A stretch of DNA of 64,000 nucleotides from JBAZCI01 sp041671025 (GTDB lineage: Bacteria > Patescibacteriota > Patescibacteriia > UBA10025). A program made the position numbers and the translations under genes. The notes beneath the pieces were generated by a model that saw nothing but the letters and a program-made list of their open reading frames with translations, was not told where the DNA came from and did not search any database. Positions within the stretch are counted from its first letter, which is position 1. Every line of letters begins with the position of its first letter. The DNA lies in assembly GCA_041671025.1 (NCBI GenBank), contig JBAZCI010000002.1, positions 4,366-68,365 on the forward strand. The letters run 5' to 3'. Shown here piece by piece: positions 25,672 through 35,079 of this stretch.

Positions 25672-27207
25672 CTAATTATCCAATTCTTTCACCATATACG
25701 TATTCTCCTGACGATACCCCATCTTACGGTAATACTCACGTACACCGACGCCCGAAATGACCGACAGCTTTGCCCGTCCGTTTTCTGAAGCGATACGTTC
25801 GGCTTCTTTCATCAATTGTTTGCCAAACCCGATATGCTGGACGGCCGAATCGTCCGAACCGACAGGTATCATCTGACCGTACGTGTGCAATTCCCTGACA
25901 AACGCCGTAGTTTCATCCGGCGGCAGATGGAGTCGGACAAACGCAAATATCGTTGATTCGTCTTCTGTTTCCATGCTGATAAAATATTCGGTGCCGCCAG
26001 AAGACGGATATGAACGCACTTTTATAACCGCCGTGGCGGCATCTACATCCTTGCTCCTTGACTCTCTGCACCGTATGCACCGACATGATATGCCCTGCTC
26101 CTGAAGCATCTGACGAAGGTTTGTTACGAGATTGCCGTCGATAATGTCATTACCCGGAATATCGCGGATAAGCCGGTTGATACGCACATACGGCGGAATG
26201 CGGCGTTTAATTTCAATCAGCAGGTTGCGCAAAGTTTCATCGTCATACGGCACATACTTCCCGGCCTTCCACCAATGATAAAGGATGGAGCTTTGAACAA
26301 CGACAGTCGGATAGATTTTTAACATGTCCGGCTGAAACCGTTCATCGGTAAAGAGGGCGTCAAATGTTTCCAGATCGCTTGCGGGCGTAGCACCCGGCAG
26401 ACCGGGCATAATATGAAACGTAAATTTGAATCCGAACTTTTTTAACAGCCGGGTCGCATGCATCATACTCTCAACGGTGTCATCGCGCTTGATCAGATCG
26501 AGCACCGCCTGATCGAGCGTCTGGACGCCGATTTGCACGTGGGTACACCCGAGCAGGCGCATCCGCCATAATTCTTCTTCGGTGACATAATCGGGACGGG
26601 TTTCAAGCGTCACACCGATAATCCGCCGTTCTGCTGTTTCATTCATTTTATGCGCTTCTCCGAGCGTCGCGCTGTCGACACCGTTTGCCGCATCAAAGCA
26701 CCGTTTAATAAACCATTCTTGATATGCTTTTTCATAAAATGACCATGTCCCTCCCAAGACAATCAGTTCGATCTTGTCGGCAGTGTGCCCATTGCCTTCC
26801 AAAGTTTCGATCCGGCTTTTTGTCTGCTTATACGGATCAAACGCGTTACCGAGCGCTCGTGCAGCGGCCGGCTCGGAGGCAATATAGCTTTTTGGCATGT
26901 TGCGTTCGGTCGGACAGTACACGCATCTGCCCGGACACGGATACGGTTTTGTAAGCACGGTAATAGGTGCAACACCGGAGAGCGTACGAATGGACCGCTT
27001 ACGTAAAAGCCGCACCAGCTTCTCATCCCCGGTTGTCCCGGTGTCTTTGAGGAATTGCCGATACTCACCCAACAGGGTAGTATGGGAGCTGATCGGCCTG
27101 CCGTATTTCTTTGCTAACACGCGCTGAAGCCGATGGAGTTCATCCATCGTTTGCGGCCGCGCCTCATGCAAATCGCGCGCTAATTCCAGAGTGTTTACTT
27201 GATCCAT
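25672..27207 (-). CDS. elp3: Elp3-type tRNA uridine-34 carboxymethyl synthase (radical SAM + GNAT)
   Basis: 511 aa from ATG 27207. A longer reading to 27402 is rejected: its extra 65 codons run antisense through the neighbouring gene and have no Elp3-like sequence. Radical SAM domain: cluster motif CPGRCVYC with Cys91, Cys95 and Cys98, then IELIVLGGTWS and HVQIGVQT. A C-terminal Cys-rich knot (CRCIRCRE) and a GNAT acetyl-CoA domain with QHIGFGKQLM and VISGVGVREYYRKMGY follow. Family members make cm5U or a related base at tRNA wobble position 34 from acetyl-CoA and SAM. A Trm9-like methyltransferase starts divergently at the same spot. Confidence 0.95.
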   Translation of the reverse strand: MDQVNTLELARDLHEARPQTMDELHRLQRVLAKKYGRPISSHTTLLGEYRQFLKDTGTTGDEKLVRLLRKRSIRTLSGVAPITVLTKPYPCPGRCVYCPTERNMPKSYIASEPAAARALGNAFDPYKQTKSRIETLEGNGHTADKIELIVLGGTWSFYEKAYQEWFIKRCFDAANGVDSATLGEAHKMNETAERRIIGVTLETRPDYVTEEELWRMRLLGCTHVQIGVQTLDQAVLDLIKRDDTVESMMHATRLLKKFGFKFTFHIMPGLPGATPASDLETFDALFTDERFQPDMLKIYPTVVVQSSILYHWWKAGKYVPYDDETLRNLLIEIKRRIPPYVRINRLIRDIPGNDIIDGNLVTNLRQMLQEQGISCRCIRCRESRSKDVDAATAVIKVRSYPSSGGTEYFISMETEDESTIFAFVRLHLPPDETTAFVRELHTYGQMIPVGSDDSAVQHIGFGKQLMKEAERIASENGRAKLSVISGVGVREYYRKMGYRQENTYMVKELDN

Positions 27208-27219
27208 GGATACACAATA
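27194..27219. promoter_or_regulatory. Divergent leaderless promoters with overlapping start codons
   Basis: The palindrome ATCCATGGAT holds both ATGs: minus 27207-27205 and plus 27206-27208. A plus -10-like TTTACT (27194-27199) and a minus -10-like TATTGT (27214-27219) each sit exactly six bases from their ATG, inside the other gene's coding region. Confidence 0.45.
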
Positions 27220-27946
27220 CGCTGATAAAATATTGAACGAGGTTGCCCGCGGATACGATGCCCTCGCAGGTTCATTTGATGAGAGCCGTACCGCCCTGTG
27301 GGAAGAGCAGAAATTTTTCCTGCCGTATGTCTCCGAACACGCCAATATCCTGGATGTCGGTTGCGGAAACGGCCGATTGCTGAAGCTTTTTGAAGGCCGC
27401 ACGCTCTCCTATACGGGTACAGATAATAATGCCAAGCTTGTCCAAAAGGCACAAGAGTACGCAAAGCAGTACCCCGCAATCACGACTCAATTTGTTATTG
27501 CCGATATGCGGTCGCTCCCCTTGTCGGATCGCACATTTGACCGGGTATTTTGCATCGCGGCTCTTCATCATATCCCATCGCACACATACCAACTCGCCGC
27601 ACTCAAGGAAATGCACCGCGTCCTCCAGCCCGGAGGGATATTGTGTATGACCAACTGGAATCTCCACATGCAGGAGCGCTACGTGAAAAAGCGGCAAAAG
27701 CTTGCCGTACAGCATCCCGACTGGTTTGACGGACTTTCAGACCGGGATTTCCTCATTTCCTGGAAATGGCACATCGGAAATCAGACTGTGTACCGATACT
27801 ACTACTCATTTGCTGAAGATGAACTTGCCCAGTTGCTCGCTGAGGCAGGATTTAAAACTATTCGCCAGGAATTTTCAGAAGGCGGAGTGAGCTGGAGTAA
27901 AGAACGTACTAAGCGAAACGTTGTTACAGTCGCGCAAAAGAATTAG
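27206..27946 (+). CDS. Trm9/ABH8-like SAM-dependent methyltransferase
   Basis: 246 aa class I methyltransferase. Motif I ILDVGCGNGRL is at residues 48-58, the acidic motif TGTD at 70-73, and AALHHI at 118-123. YRYYYSFAEDEL at about 196-207 resembles the (R)YYH-(L/F)-EGEL segment of Trm9-type enzymes, which methylate cm5U34 of tRNA to mcm5U34. Being head-to-head with Elp3, which makes that substrate, supports this role. It could still be a general small-molecule methyltransferase. Confidence 0.7.
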   Translation: MDTQYADKILNEVARGYDALAGSFDESRTALWEEQKFFLPYVSEHANILDVGCGNGRLLKLFEGRTLSYTGTDNNAKLVQKAQEYAKQYPAITTQFVIADMRSLPLSDRTFDRVFCIAALHHIPSHTYQLAALKEMHRVLQPGGILCMTNWNLHMQERYVKKRQKLAVQHPDWFDGLSDRDFLISWKWHIGNQTVYRYYYSFAEDELAQLLAEAGFKTIRQEFSEGGVSWSKERTKRNVVTVAQKN

Positions 27947-27965
27947 TCCAAACCGCACCTGTATC

Positions 27966-28928
27966 TCAGACTGAGAGTATTTCAGATTTTTTTTCCGTAC
28001 CATACAGCTCCGGGAAAAAAGTCATCAACCCGGAGGGAATAACCAGAAACGCAAGCGGGAGCAAGATGCGCGTTTCATACGGCCATCCCATGATAAAATT
28101 TAGCACGGTATACAGAACAATATACGGTGCGGCCCTCCGTAAAAAGAGAGGTTTTTGGCGTAGTTGTATAAACGGTACAATCCAAAAAACGCCGAAAAGC
28201 GGAATAAAATATATAAAGAAATTTGTCACCGGATTAAAACTCAATACGTTTTTCAATGTAGATATGTTGTACGTGAGCTGCCAGAGAGATGAATTGGTTC
28301 CGTCAAAAAACATATGCCGGGACAGGTAAAAAGCGCCCGCCCACACCGCGACAAGCACGCAAGTTTCTAACACTGTTCTTACCACTCGCTGTTTACTCCA
28401 TTGATACAGCGCATACATTGGAATAATGAAGGCGATCGTCTCTTTGGCAAACGTACCTGCAAATAGGACGGGAAGCGTCCACCATACTTTTTTTTCCCGT
28501 ATCAGCCACACCCCGGCAAGAAAAAAAGGGTACAGTACGACATCCGATTCCTGCAGATACGGCAAAAAAGTGATAGGCGTAAAAGCCGCCAACAGGACGA
28601 CACCGAATGCAGCACCGGCATATCTGAACCATTTCAATAAAAAGAGGTGGAACATGCAGAACAGGATAAATGTAAATACAAAGCGTACCATGAGATACGC
28701 GACATATATCGGCTGATTAAACGGTCCGTCAAACGCTTCCGCGAGCCACGGGGCGAGCAAGCGAAATTGATTCGAAGTATCCGATTGTCCCGCCATAATC
28801 TGCGCGTGCCAATCCTCCCATCTTTCAGGGATTTGTTCCGCATGCGTAAAGAAATAGACTCCTGTAACCGACCAGGCCAGGAAAAAATATAACAGTACGA
28901 TGAGGATAATTTTTTTGGTTTCACCCAT
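27966..28928 (-). CDS. Polytopic membrane protein, glycosyltransferase-like topology
   Basis: 320 aa from ATG 28928, chosen over 28952 because a TACACT -10 box (28943-28948) lies between the two and AGGA precedes the later ATG. About nine membrane helices. The segment after helix 1 (about 30 charged or aromatic residues including QFRLLAPWL) recalls extracytoplasmic loops of GT-C-type integral membrane enzymes, but no catalytic motif is certain. Function unknown. Confidence 0.7.
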   Translation of the reverse strand: MGETKKIILIVLLYFFLAWSVTGVYFFTHAEQIPERWEDWHAQIMAGQSDTSNQFRLLAPWLAEAFDGPFNQPIYVAYLMVRFVFTFILFCMFHLFLLKWFRYAGAAFGVVLLAAFTPITFLPYLQESDVVLYPFFLAGVWLIREKKVWWTLPVLFAGTFAKETIAFIIPMYALYQWSKQRVVRTVLETCVLVAVWAGAFYLSRHMFFDGTNSSLWQLTYNISTLKNVLSFNPVTNFFIYFIPLFGVFWIVPFIQLRQKPLFLRRAAPYIVLYTVLNFIMGWPYETRILLPLAFLVIPSGLMTFFPELYGTEKKSEILSV

Positions 28929-29036
28929 ATATTCCTGATACCAGTGTAGCATACCGTGCAGATTTTTTTGTCCAAAACATCAGTTGAAAACCGCCTATAG
29001 ATATGGTAGAATATACTCATATTAATCATATATTTT

Positions 29037-30167
29037 ATGAAAAAACTTCTCGCTATTTTTTTATCCATCGGTCTCTTTTTGCCGGGGCTTGCCTTCGCTG
29101 CAGAAACGGCACAAAAGAACGTTATCATCACGGCCGACGACATAGTTGATCATAATTACTACAACGCGGCAAACAGTATCGCGATCGATGGGACAGTTAA
29201 TGGCGACGTCATCGTGGTTGCAGAAACCATTATTGTGAATGGCGACGTAGCCGGAGATGTCATCGCCGCAGGGAAAACAATTAAAATCGCGGGTACGGTC
29301 GCAGGAAATGTCCGTGCAGCCGGCTCCTCTATTGATATCACGGGTGCAGTGGGAAAGAACGCCAACCTGTTTGCAAGCGACATCACCATCGACTCCGATG
29401 CAACCATCGGCTGGAGCTTGATGACCGGAGCCGCAACGACTGATATTGGCGGAACTGTTTCCGGAAACATTGATGCATATGGCGGAGACGTCACTCTCTC
29501 AGGCACCGCAAAAAATGATATTACTGTTTCGCTTGACGATATGAGCATACTGACAGTCGGTGCAGATGCGCGTGTTGCCGGAGATTTGAAATATACCGGT
29601 AAAACAACCGCGACAATTCACTCCGATGCGGTAGTTGTAGGAGCAACCACCCATACGCTTCCCTCGCAAACTACTACAAAAGCAAAGGACCTGCTTCATA
29701 CCTGGTGGCTCTACTGGCAGCTGATCAGTCTCCTCGGCCTGCTCTTTGTCGGCATCATTGCTATCTCCCTCTTCCCTGCTCTGCTTCATAAGCTTAACCG
29801 CACTATCCGGGAACGCACTGCCGGGGTTGCGGTGTCAGGCATGCTCGCATTCTTACTCACGCCGCTTGCTGTCATCATTCTGTTCATGACAATTATCGGC
29901 ATCCCGTTGGCGCTCATACTTGGAACACTCTACGTTCTCGCCCTGTACATATCAAAAATTGTCATCGGTATCTACATCGGAACCTTCCTGGTGAATAAGA
30001 TGCGAAAAACGGCATCACCGTCGCTGTTTTGGCCCCTGATGCTTGGCACAACAATTGTGTTCGTTCTCACCAGCATCCCGGTCGTCGGCTGGCTTCTGGG
30101 AATTGTAGCCGCAGTCTGGGGTATGGGCGCGATTATCGATACGATGCGTCCGCACACTGCTCAATAA
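29037..30167 (+). CDS. Bactofilin-like beta-helix membrane protein
   Basis: 376 aa. A signal peptide (cleavage near AFA, residue 21) is followed by about 180 residues of short repeats rich in Gly, Asp, Val and Ala (IDGTVNGDVIVVAETIIVNG type). These suit a right-handed beta-helix as in polymer-forming bactofilin domains. Four membrane helices fill the C-terminal 150 residues. Exported bactofilin-like proteins with this layout are common in Patescibacteria. A TATACT at 29012-29017 gives a 13-nt leader. Confidence 0.8.
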   Translation: MKKLLAIFLSIGLFLPGLAFAAETAQKNVIITADDIVDHNYYNAANSIAIDGTVNGDVIVVAETIIVNGDVAGDVIAAGKTIKIAGTVAGNVRAAGSSIDITGAVGKNANLFASDITIDSDATIGWSLMTGAATTDIGGTVSGNIDAYGGDVTLSGTAKNDITVSLDDMSILTVGADARVAGDLKYTGKTTATIHSDAVVVGATTHTLPSQTTTKAKDLLHTWWLYWQLISLLGLLFVGIIAISLFPALLHKLNRTIRERTAGVAVSGMLAFLLTPLAVIILFMTIIGIPLALILGTLYVLALYISKIVIGIYIGTFLVNKMRKTASPSLFWPLMLGTTIVFVLTSIPVVGWLLGIVAAVWGMGAIIDTMRPHTAQ

Positions 30168-30184
30168 TTTCTTCATTACACACT

Positions 30185-32389
30185 ATGCCAATGACCTTCT
30201 CAACATCCGAAGAACGAAACAACCACATTGAATCGTTAAAAAAAGAATACTTCGCCTCAATTGAACATATTACTCCGGAAACAGTAAAAAAGGGGGGCTT
30301 CTTCAACCTGGATGAACCGGGAGAAATATCGATCACCCTCACAAAAGAAATGGTTGAAACGTATGAGCTGGAGAAATGGCTTGCCAACTATAAAAAAGAG
30401 GCTCAGCATTCGACCGGCGGTATCCGCGGACCCCAAAACGTCCTCTACTACTGGGACCATAGGTTCCCCATCAATCAACTAGGTGTCGCGCTCGCAACTC
30501 TGGGCAAGAGCCTGGTTCTCAAAGATACCATCACCGATCGGGAAATTCATAAGGCGGTGTCGGGCGAGGTTCGATACAATACAAAAAAATATATTGAACT
30601 CATTTCCCGCATCCACGCGGCACAGGGTATTTACACGCATCAAACCCCCGAAAATCAGACAACGGCCATTTGGCTCGTTTCATTCCTTATCTTCATGAAT
30701 GACTACGACGGGGGAGAATTTGTCACCTCAAGCCACGCAATCAGCAGTAAGACGGCGACAAAGGACCTGGAAAGCCAGGGAAGCCAATTTTTACCCGAAA
30801 TGTCCCTGGCATTTATTGCAAAGATTGAGGACATTATCCGCCAGGCAAAAGAGTCACCCGAGGGATACACCATCAAGCTCGCTCCCCGAAAAAATGCATT
30901 CACCGTATCCGATCTCGGCGCCATCGAAGGCTACGCCGACTACCTGCGAAACGGCATCGCAACGGAACAAAATATTAAACTTATCCAGGACGCGACAGCC
31001 CAAGGGATGCGGCTCATGTACGAAACAGTGGGCGGATGCATGCACCGGACCATGGTGCCGCTCCTAAAAAACTTCGGCATTCTCGAAGCGTTCGAATGGA
31101 ATAACCCCGACGAAGATCCTTTTTTTCACGGAGTGGGCAAAACACATAAGCTCAATCCTAAAACAGGCAAGGAAGAATTCTTTGACCTCTCCTGCGACGC
31201 ATGTCTCCCTGAAGTGGTTGAGACTATGGGGTACCCGCTATCACTCATAGACAAGCCGCTTGGATATGTCATTCTGATTACTGACCCTGACGGCGACCGT
31301 CTCGTCGTGGGACAGGTCGACACCGCTGACCACATCCCGTTGATGGAGGAACTCGGCATCGGGTACATCAGACTTTCTGAAGATAAGATCGTAGCCGTCT
31401 ATCACCCTACATTCTCTTTCCTGATGATCATGGATTTTTACATGAAACAGCTTCGCGCTGCCGGAAAATGGGATTCGCATCCCCGCTTTATGATTAATAC
31501 AACCCCTTCCTCTCGCGCGTGGGATGAATGGGCTAAAACGCACGGCGTGCACATTCTCAGCGTACCGGTAGGGTTCAAAGAGATTGCCACAATACTGAAA
31601 AAGGTGGAAAAGAAACTTTTTGCCCACCCCGATCAACCGGTCGTTGTCAATGACATATGGAGAAATGACATCAATATCGGCGTTGACCCGCGATTGATTT
31701 TTGCCGGCGAAGAAAGCGGCGGCATGATCATCGGCCCCGAAGATCCCATTACCACGCGCGGCGGACGCCGGGCACTCGCCATGCGGGAAAAGAGCGCAGG
31801 AGAAGCGTCTATTATCGCCTCCGCGCTTGCTGCACACCTCCACCTCAATAAGAAATCCCTCGCAGAGTACCTGCAGGAAATATTCACCGAATGCAAAACG
31901 CGGTTTACCTTTTACGAACGCGCCGATATCACCTACTACAATGAGAGCGAACCGGATCCCGCAAAGCTTCTCGCGGAGAAATCTGCAGGAGAAACGTTGC
32001 GCGACACCATTGACCTCTACTACTTGGGGCTCGCGTTGGGTCTGAAGGAAGGTCTGGTGAATATCGGAGATATCCGGCAAATTCTCAGCGAAGCGATGCC
32101 AACGCTTGATTTTTCCACACTGACAGATGTCCGTTTCACCGGAGACGCAACCTACATCGAATTTGACGGCATGTTTGTGCAAATCAGAAAATCCGGTACC
32201 GACGCCAAGCTTCGCGGGTATAGCAACGGTGAGGATAAGAAGAAATGTCTCACGTACCTCGATACGATGGTGCATTACAACGGTGCTCATACTAAAACCT
32301 ACACGGAAAAAATCCCGACGCAGTTTGTGTCGACCATCTACGATAAAACAAAACTCCTGTACGACGCCTACCTCTACACAGGGCTGTAA
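30185..32389 (+). CDS. Phosphohexomutase (phosphoglucomutase/phosphomannomutase family)
   Basis: 734 aa from ATG 30185 (a second ATG is at 30191); larger than typical members (450-570). The metal-binding loop DPDGDR is at residues 367-372 and the sugar-binding GEESGG lies near residue 510. The phosphoserine motif reads TSSHAIS (181-187) in place of TASHNP: the serine and histidine remain but Asn-Pro are lost. STGGIRG near residue 77 matches the N-terminal GTSGIRG. It probably interconverts hexose 1- and 6-phosphates. A HAD phosphatase follows after 2 bp. Confidence 0.85.
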   Translation: MPMTFSTSEERNNHIESLKKEYFASIEHITPETVKKGGFFNLDEPGEISITLTKEMVETYELEKWLANYKKEAQHSTGGIRGPQNVLYYWDHRFPINQLGVALATLGKSLVLKDTITDREIHKAVSGEVRYNTKKYIELISRIHAAQGIYTHQTPENQTTAIWLVSFLIFMNDYDGGEFVTSSHAISSKTATKDLESQGSQFLPEMSLAFIAKIEDIIRQAKESPEGYTIKLAPRKNAFTVSDLGAIEGYADYLRNGIATEQNIKLIQDATAQGMRLMYETVGGCMHRTMVPLLKNFGILEAFEWNNPDEDPFFHGVGKTHKLNPKTGKEEFFDLSCDACLPEVVETMGYPLSLIDKPLGYVILITDPDGDRLVVGQVDTADHIPLMEELGIGYIRLSEDKIVAVYHPTFSFLMIMDFYMKQLRAAGKWDSHPRFMINTTPSSRAWDEWAKTHGVHILSVPVGFKEIATILKKVEKKLFAHPDQPVVVNDIWRNDINIGVDPRLIFAGEESGGMIIGPEDPITTRGGRRALAMREKSAGEASIIASALAAHLHLNKKSLAEYLQEIFTECKTRFTFYERADITYYNESEPDPAKLLAEKSAGETLRDTIDLYYLGLALGLKEGLVNIGDIRQILSEAMPTLDFSTLTDVRFTGDATYIEFDGMFVQIRKSGTDAKLRGYSNGEDKKKCLTYLDTMVHYNGAHTKTYTEKIPTQFVSTIYDKTKLLYDAYLYTGL

Positions 32390-32391
32390 CC

Positions 32392-33054
32392 ATGGAAAAG
32401 TCCGGTGTAATCATCTTCGACCTGGACGGAGTACTGGTCAATTCAGAACCGTTGTGGGAAAAAGCGGGCATGCTGTACTTGCGCCGTCATGGCGTTCGCA
32501 CGACATCAAAAGCATATCGAACAATGACCAACCGCTACTTCCGCGGCGCCGGCGTTTTAGCGATTAATCGATTTATTAAAAAAACATTTAAAATCGCTCA
32601 ATCCGGACCTGAGATGTATGCAGAAAAAATACGCATCACCATGGACGTCCTCAACAAAGAACTACGCCCGATGCCTTTTGCTTTGCAAACCATCAAGCGA
32701 CTTGCAAAAATACATAGACTTGCCCTCGTGTCCTCCGGTCCCTTGGCGACCATGAACATCGCGCTTAAAAAGCTCCCGGTGAGAAAATACTTTTCTCTAA
32801 TTATGACCGGAGAGGATGTCAAAACCGCAAAACCAAATCCGACCATCTTTCTCAAAGCGGCCAAGCGCCTCCGCGTGCGACCGGCATCGTGCGTCGTGAT
32901 TGAAGACTCTGTCGCGGGAGTAACAGCGGCAAAGCGTGCAGGCATGCTTTGCATCGTGCTCAAAACCAAGTATACTCTTCCTGTCCAGCTACAACATGCT
33001 GACGACAGTATTACGCGCTTATCCGAACTTCCTCACTTATTACACACATTATGA
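32392..33054 (+). CDS. HAD-superfamily phosphatase/phosphomutase
   Basis: 220 aa. HAD motif I FDLDGVLVNSEP is at about residues 9-20, motif II Ser in LVSSG, motif III Lys in KPNPTIF and motif IV IEDSVAGV. The helical cap type matches beta-phosphoglucomutase/phosphoglycolate phosphatase relatives. It starts 2 bp after the phosphohexomutase gene and overlaps murI by 4 bp, so a sugar-phosphate substrate is plausible but unproven. Confidence 0.87.
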   Translation: MEKSGVIIFDLDGVLVNSEPLWEKAGMLYLRRHGVRTTSKAYRTMTNRYFRGAGVLAINRFIKKTFKIAQSGPEMYAEKIRITMDVLNKELRPMPFALQTIKRLAKIHRLALVSSGPLATMNIALKKLPVRKYFSLIMTGEDVKTAKPNPTIFLKAAKRLRVRPASCVVIEDSVAGVTAAKRAGMLCIVLKTKYTLPVQLQHADDSITRLSELPHLLHTL

Positions 33055-33842
33055 TCGGCATTTTTGATTCAGGAGTCGGAGGACTCACCGTCGTCAAAGA
33101 GGTTCTCCGTCAAATACCCCAATACCAGACCGTCTATTTTGGCGACACCGCACGGGCGCCTTACGGCAACAAAAGCCCCGAGCTTATCACCGCATACGCC
33201 ATCCAAAATGTGGAGTTTTTGATTTCAAAAGGCGCCAATCTGATTATCATGGGCTGTAACACTGCGTCTGCCGTTGCCACCGACGCAGTGAAAAAGCGAT
33301 TTCCCCATGTTCCGATTTTTGACGTTATTACGCCAGCAATCAAAAAAGCGCTGGCAACCACGGTAACGAAGCGTGTCGGGATCATTGGAACAAACGCCAC
33401 GATTACCAGCAATGTTTACCCCTCGCTTATTCATGAGCAGGAGAAGCATGTTGAAGTGCTCCAACAGGCGTGTCCCCTGCTCGTACCGCTCGTCGAAGAA
33501 AACTGGGTATCAAAGCCCGAAACCACCATGATTGTACGACGATATCTGACAGGTCTTAAAGCGCGGTCGCTCGATACGCTGATCCTCGGATGCACGCACT
33601 ACCCCCTCCTGCGTCAGATCATTCAGAGAAAAGTGGGTAAAAAAGTCCGCATCGTCGACCCGGCCGATGAAACAGTCAAAGGCGTCAAGCATTTTATTGA
33701 GACTCATCCTGAAATTGATCAGACATTAACCAAGGACAGCCGGCACGTTTTTTACTTTAGCGACCTGACCCCAAAGGTCCGCGACATTTCGTACCGCTGG
33801 CTCGGTCAGCATATTGAGATGAAAAAGGAACAGTCTGGATAA
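33051..33842 (+). CDS. murI: Glutamate racemase
   Basis: 263 aa. Makes D-glutamate for peptidoglycan. FDSGVGGLTV at residues 5-14 and FGDTARAPYG are diagnostic. The two catalytic cysteines lie in GCNTAS (about residue 70) and GCTHYPLL (about 182). ATGA overlap with the HAD gene indicates coupled translation. Length is normal. Confidence 0.97.
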   Translation: MIGIFDSGVGGLTVVKEVLRQIPQYQTVYFGDTARAPYGNKSPELITAYAIQNVEFLISKGANLIIMGCNTASAVATDAVKKRFPHVPIFDVITPAIKKALATTVTKRVGIIGTNATITSNVYPSLIHEQEKHVEVLQQACPLLVPLVEENWVSKPETTMIVRRYLTGLKARSLDTLILGCTHYPLLRQIIQRKVGKKVRIVDPADETVKGVKHFIETHPEIDQTLTKDSRHVFYFSDLTPKVRDISYRWLGQHIEMKKEQSG

Positions 33843-33845
33843 CGT

Positions 33846-35057
33846 ATGAACCGCAAAATCCTTTCTTTGCGCGCCCAATCAACGCCGCCTTCCCCCATAC
33901 GGAAGCTGACTTCGACTGCCCAGAAAACGTTACGCCGGGGAATTAAGATCTACGGATTAAACATCGGCCAGCCCGACGGTCCCGCACCGCGCGCATTCAG
34001 CGATCAAATTAATACCATGTCCCACGAAAACATACCGTATGCCCCATCGGCCGGATACGAGGACGTGCGTAAAGCCTGGTCGCGATATTACCGATCTCAT
34101 CATATGCCTTTCAATGCCGAAGATATCCTCGTCACAAACGGCGGAAGCGAGGCTATTACATTTGCATTTACCGCAATCTGTGATCCCGGTGATGAAATTA
34201 TTGTTTTTGAACCCCTGTACCCAAACTATATTTCTTTTGCCGCCCAGCTGAACATCAAGCTCATTCCTATATCAACTACCCTTTCCTCAGGATTTCACCT
34301 TCCCGCTGAAAAAGATATTGTAAAAAAAATAAGTTCCCGCACGCGCGCAATTATTGTGTGCAATCCGAATAATCCTACGGGCACCGTCTACACCCGTACA
34401 GAACTCGCCCGAGTAGCACGTATCGCACGGCGTTATTCGCTTTTTGTTATCGCCGACGAAACATACCGAGAGTTTGTATTTACAAAAGCATCGCATGTCA
34501 GCATGGCGTCTTTTCCTGCTATCCGCCAACGACTCATCGTTGTCGATAGTGTATCAAAACGATTTAATTTATGCGGCGCCCGCGTAGGATGTCTGGCGAC
34601 AAAAAACAAGAGCATACTTAACGCGACACTCACGTTCGCCCAGGCGCGTCTCTCCGCGACTACACTTGAACAGCGGGCAATCATTCCTTTGCTTGTGAAA
34701 CCTACTGCCTATGTACGCCACGCGCGGTACCACTACAAAAAAAGGCGGGACGCCCTCATCAAGGCCCTTGCCCATATCCCCGGATGTACCTACTACATCC
34801 CGGAAGGAGCATTTTATATTCAGGTTGCACTTCCGGTCGACAGTACCGAGCGGTTCTGCCAATGGATGATCGAACGTTTTCACGTGAATCGAACTACGGT
34901 ACTACTCGCACCGGGATCCGGTTTTTACGCGACTCCCGGTAAAGGGACCCGTGAAGTGCGTATCGCTTTTGTTCTTCCGGCAGAGGAGCTCGCCCATGCG
35001 GTAACCATTTTAAAAAAAGGCATCGAAGTATACAATCGTATACCCCGTCCATCCTGA
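33846..35057 (+). CDS. Class I/II PLP-dependent aminotransferase
   Basis: 403 aa. AspC-like fold-type I aminotransferase: NIGQPD, TNGGSEAI, VCNPNNPTGTVY, ADETYREF and the PLP-lysine motif SVSKRFNLCGARVG near residue 240. The last 60 residues carry the C-terminal arginine region GTREVRIAF. It is the last gene of the pgm-HAD-murI cluster (3 bp after murI) and might supply glutamate or a related amino acid. Specificity cannot be read. Confidence 0.9.
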   Translation: MNRKILSLRAQSTPPSPIRKLTSTAQKTLRRGIKIYGLNIGQPDGPAPRAFSDQINTMSHENIPYAPSAGYEDVRKAWSRYYRSHHMPFNAEDILVTNGGSEAITFAFTAICDPGDEIIVFEPLYPNYISFAAQLNIKLIPISTTLSSGFHLPAEKDIVKKISSRTRAIIVCNPNNPTGTVYTRTELARVARIARRYSLFVIADETYREFVFTKASHVSMASFPAIRQRLIVVDSVSKRFNLCGARVGCLATKNKSILNATLTFAQARLSATTLEQRAIIPLLVKPTAYVRHARYHYKKRRDALIKALAHIPGCTYYIPEGAFYIQVALPVDSTERFCQWMIERFHVNRTTVLLAPGSGFYATPGKGTREVRIAFVLPAEELAHAVTILKKGIEVYNRIPRPS

Positions 35058-35079
35058 TCTCATGTTCATCCATATACTT

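Noticed and set aside
27208..27402. N-terminal extension of Elp3 by 65 codons
   Set aside because: The extension is antisense to the methyltransferase N-terminus and has no family similarity; ATG 27207 gives the normal Elp3 start.
31241..32290. Minus-strand ORF of 349 codons
   Set aside because: It lies entirely antisense within the phosphohexomutase gene, has no ribosome-binding site and no recognisable sequence. Similar long antisense ORFs at 7600-8316, 42508-43116, 43588-44139 and 44146-44751 (inside rnj and rpoC) were dropped for the same reason.
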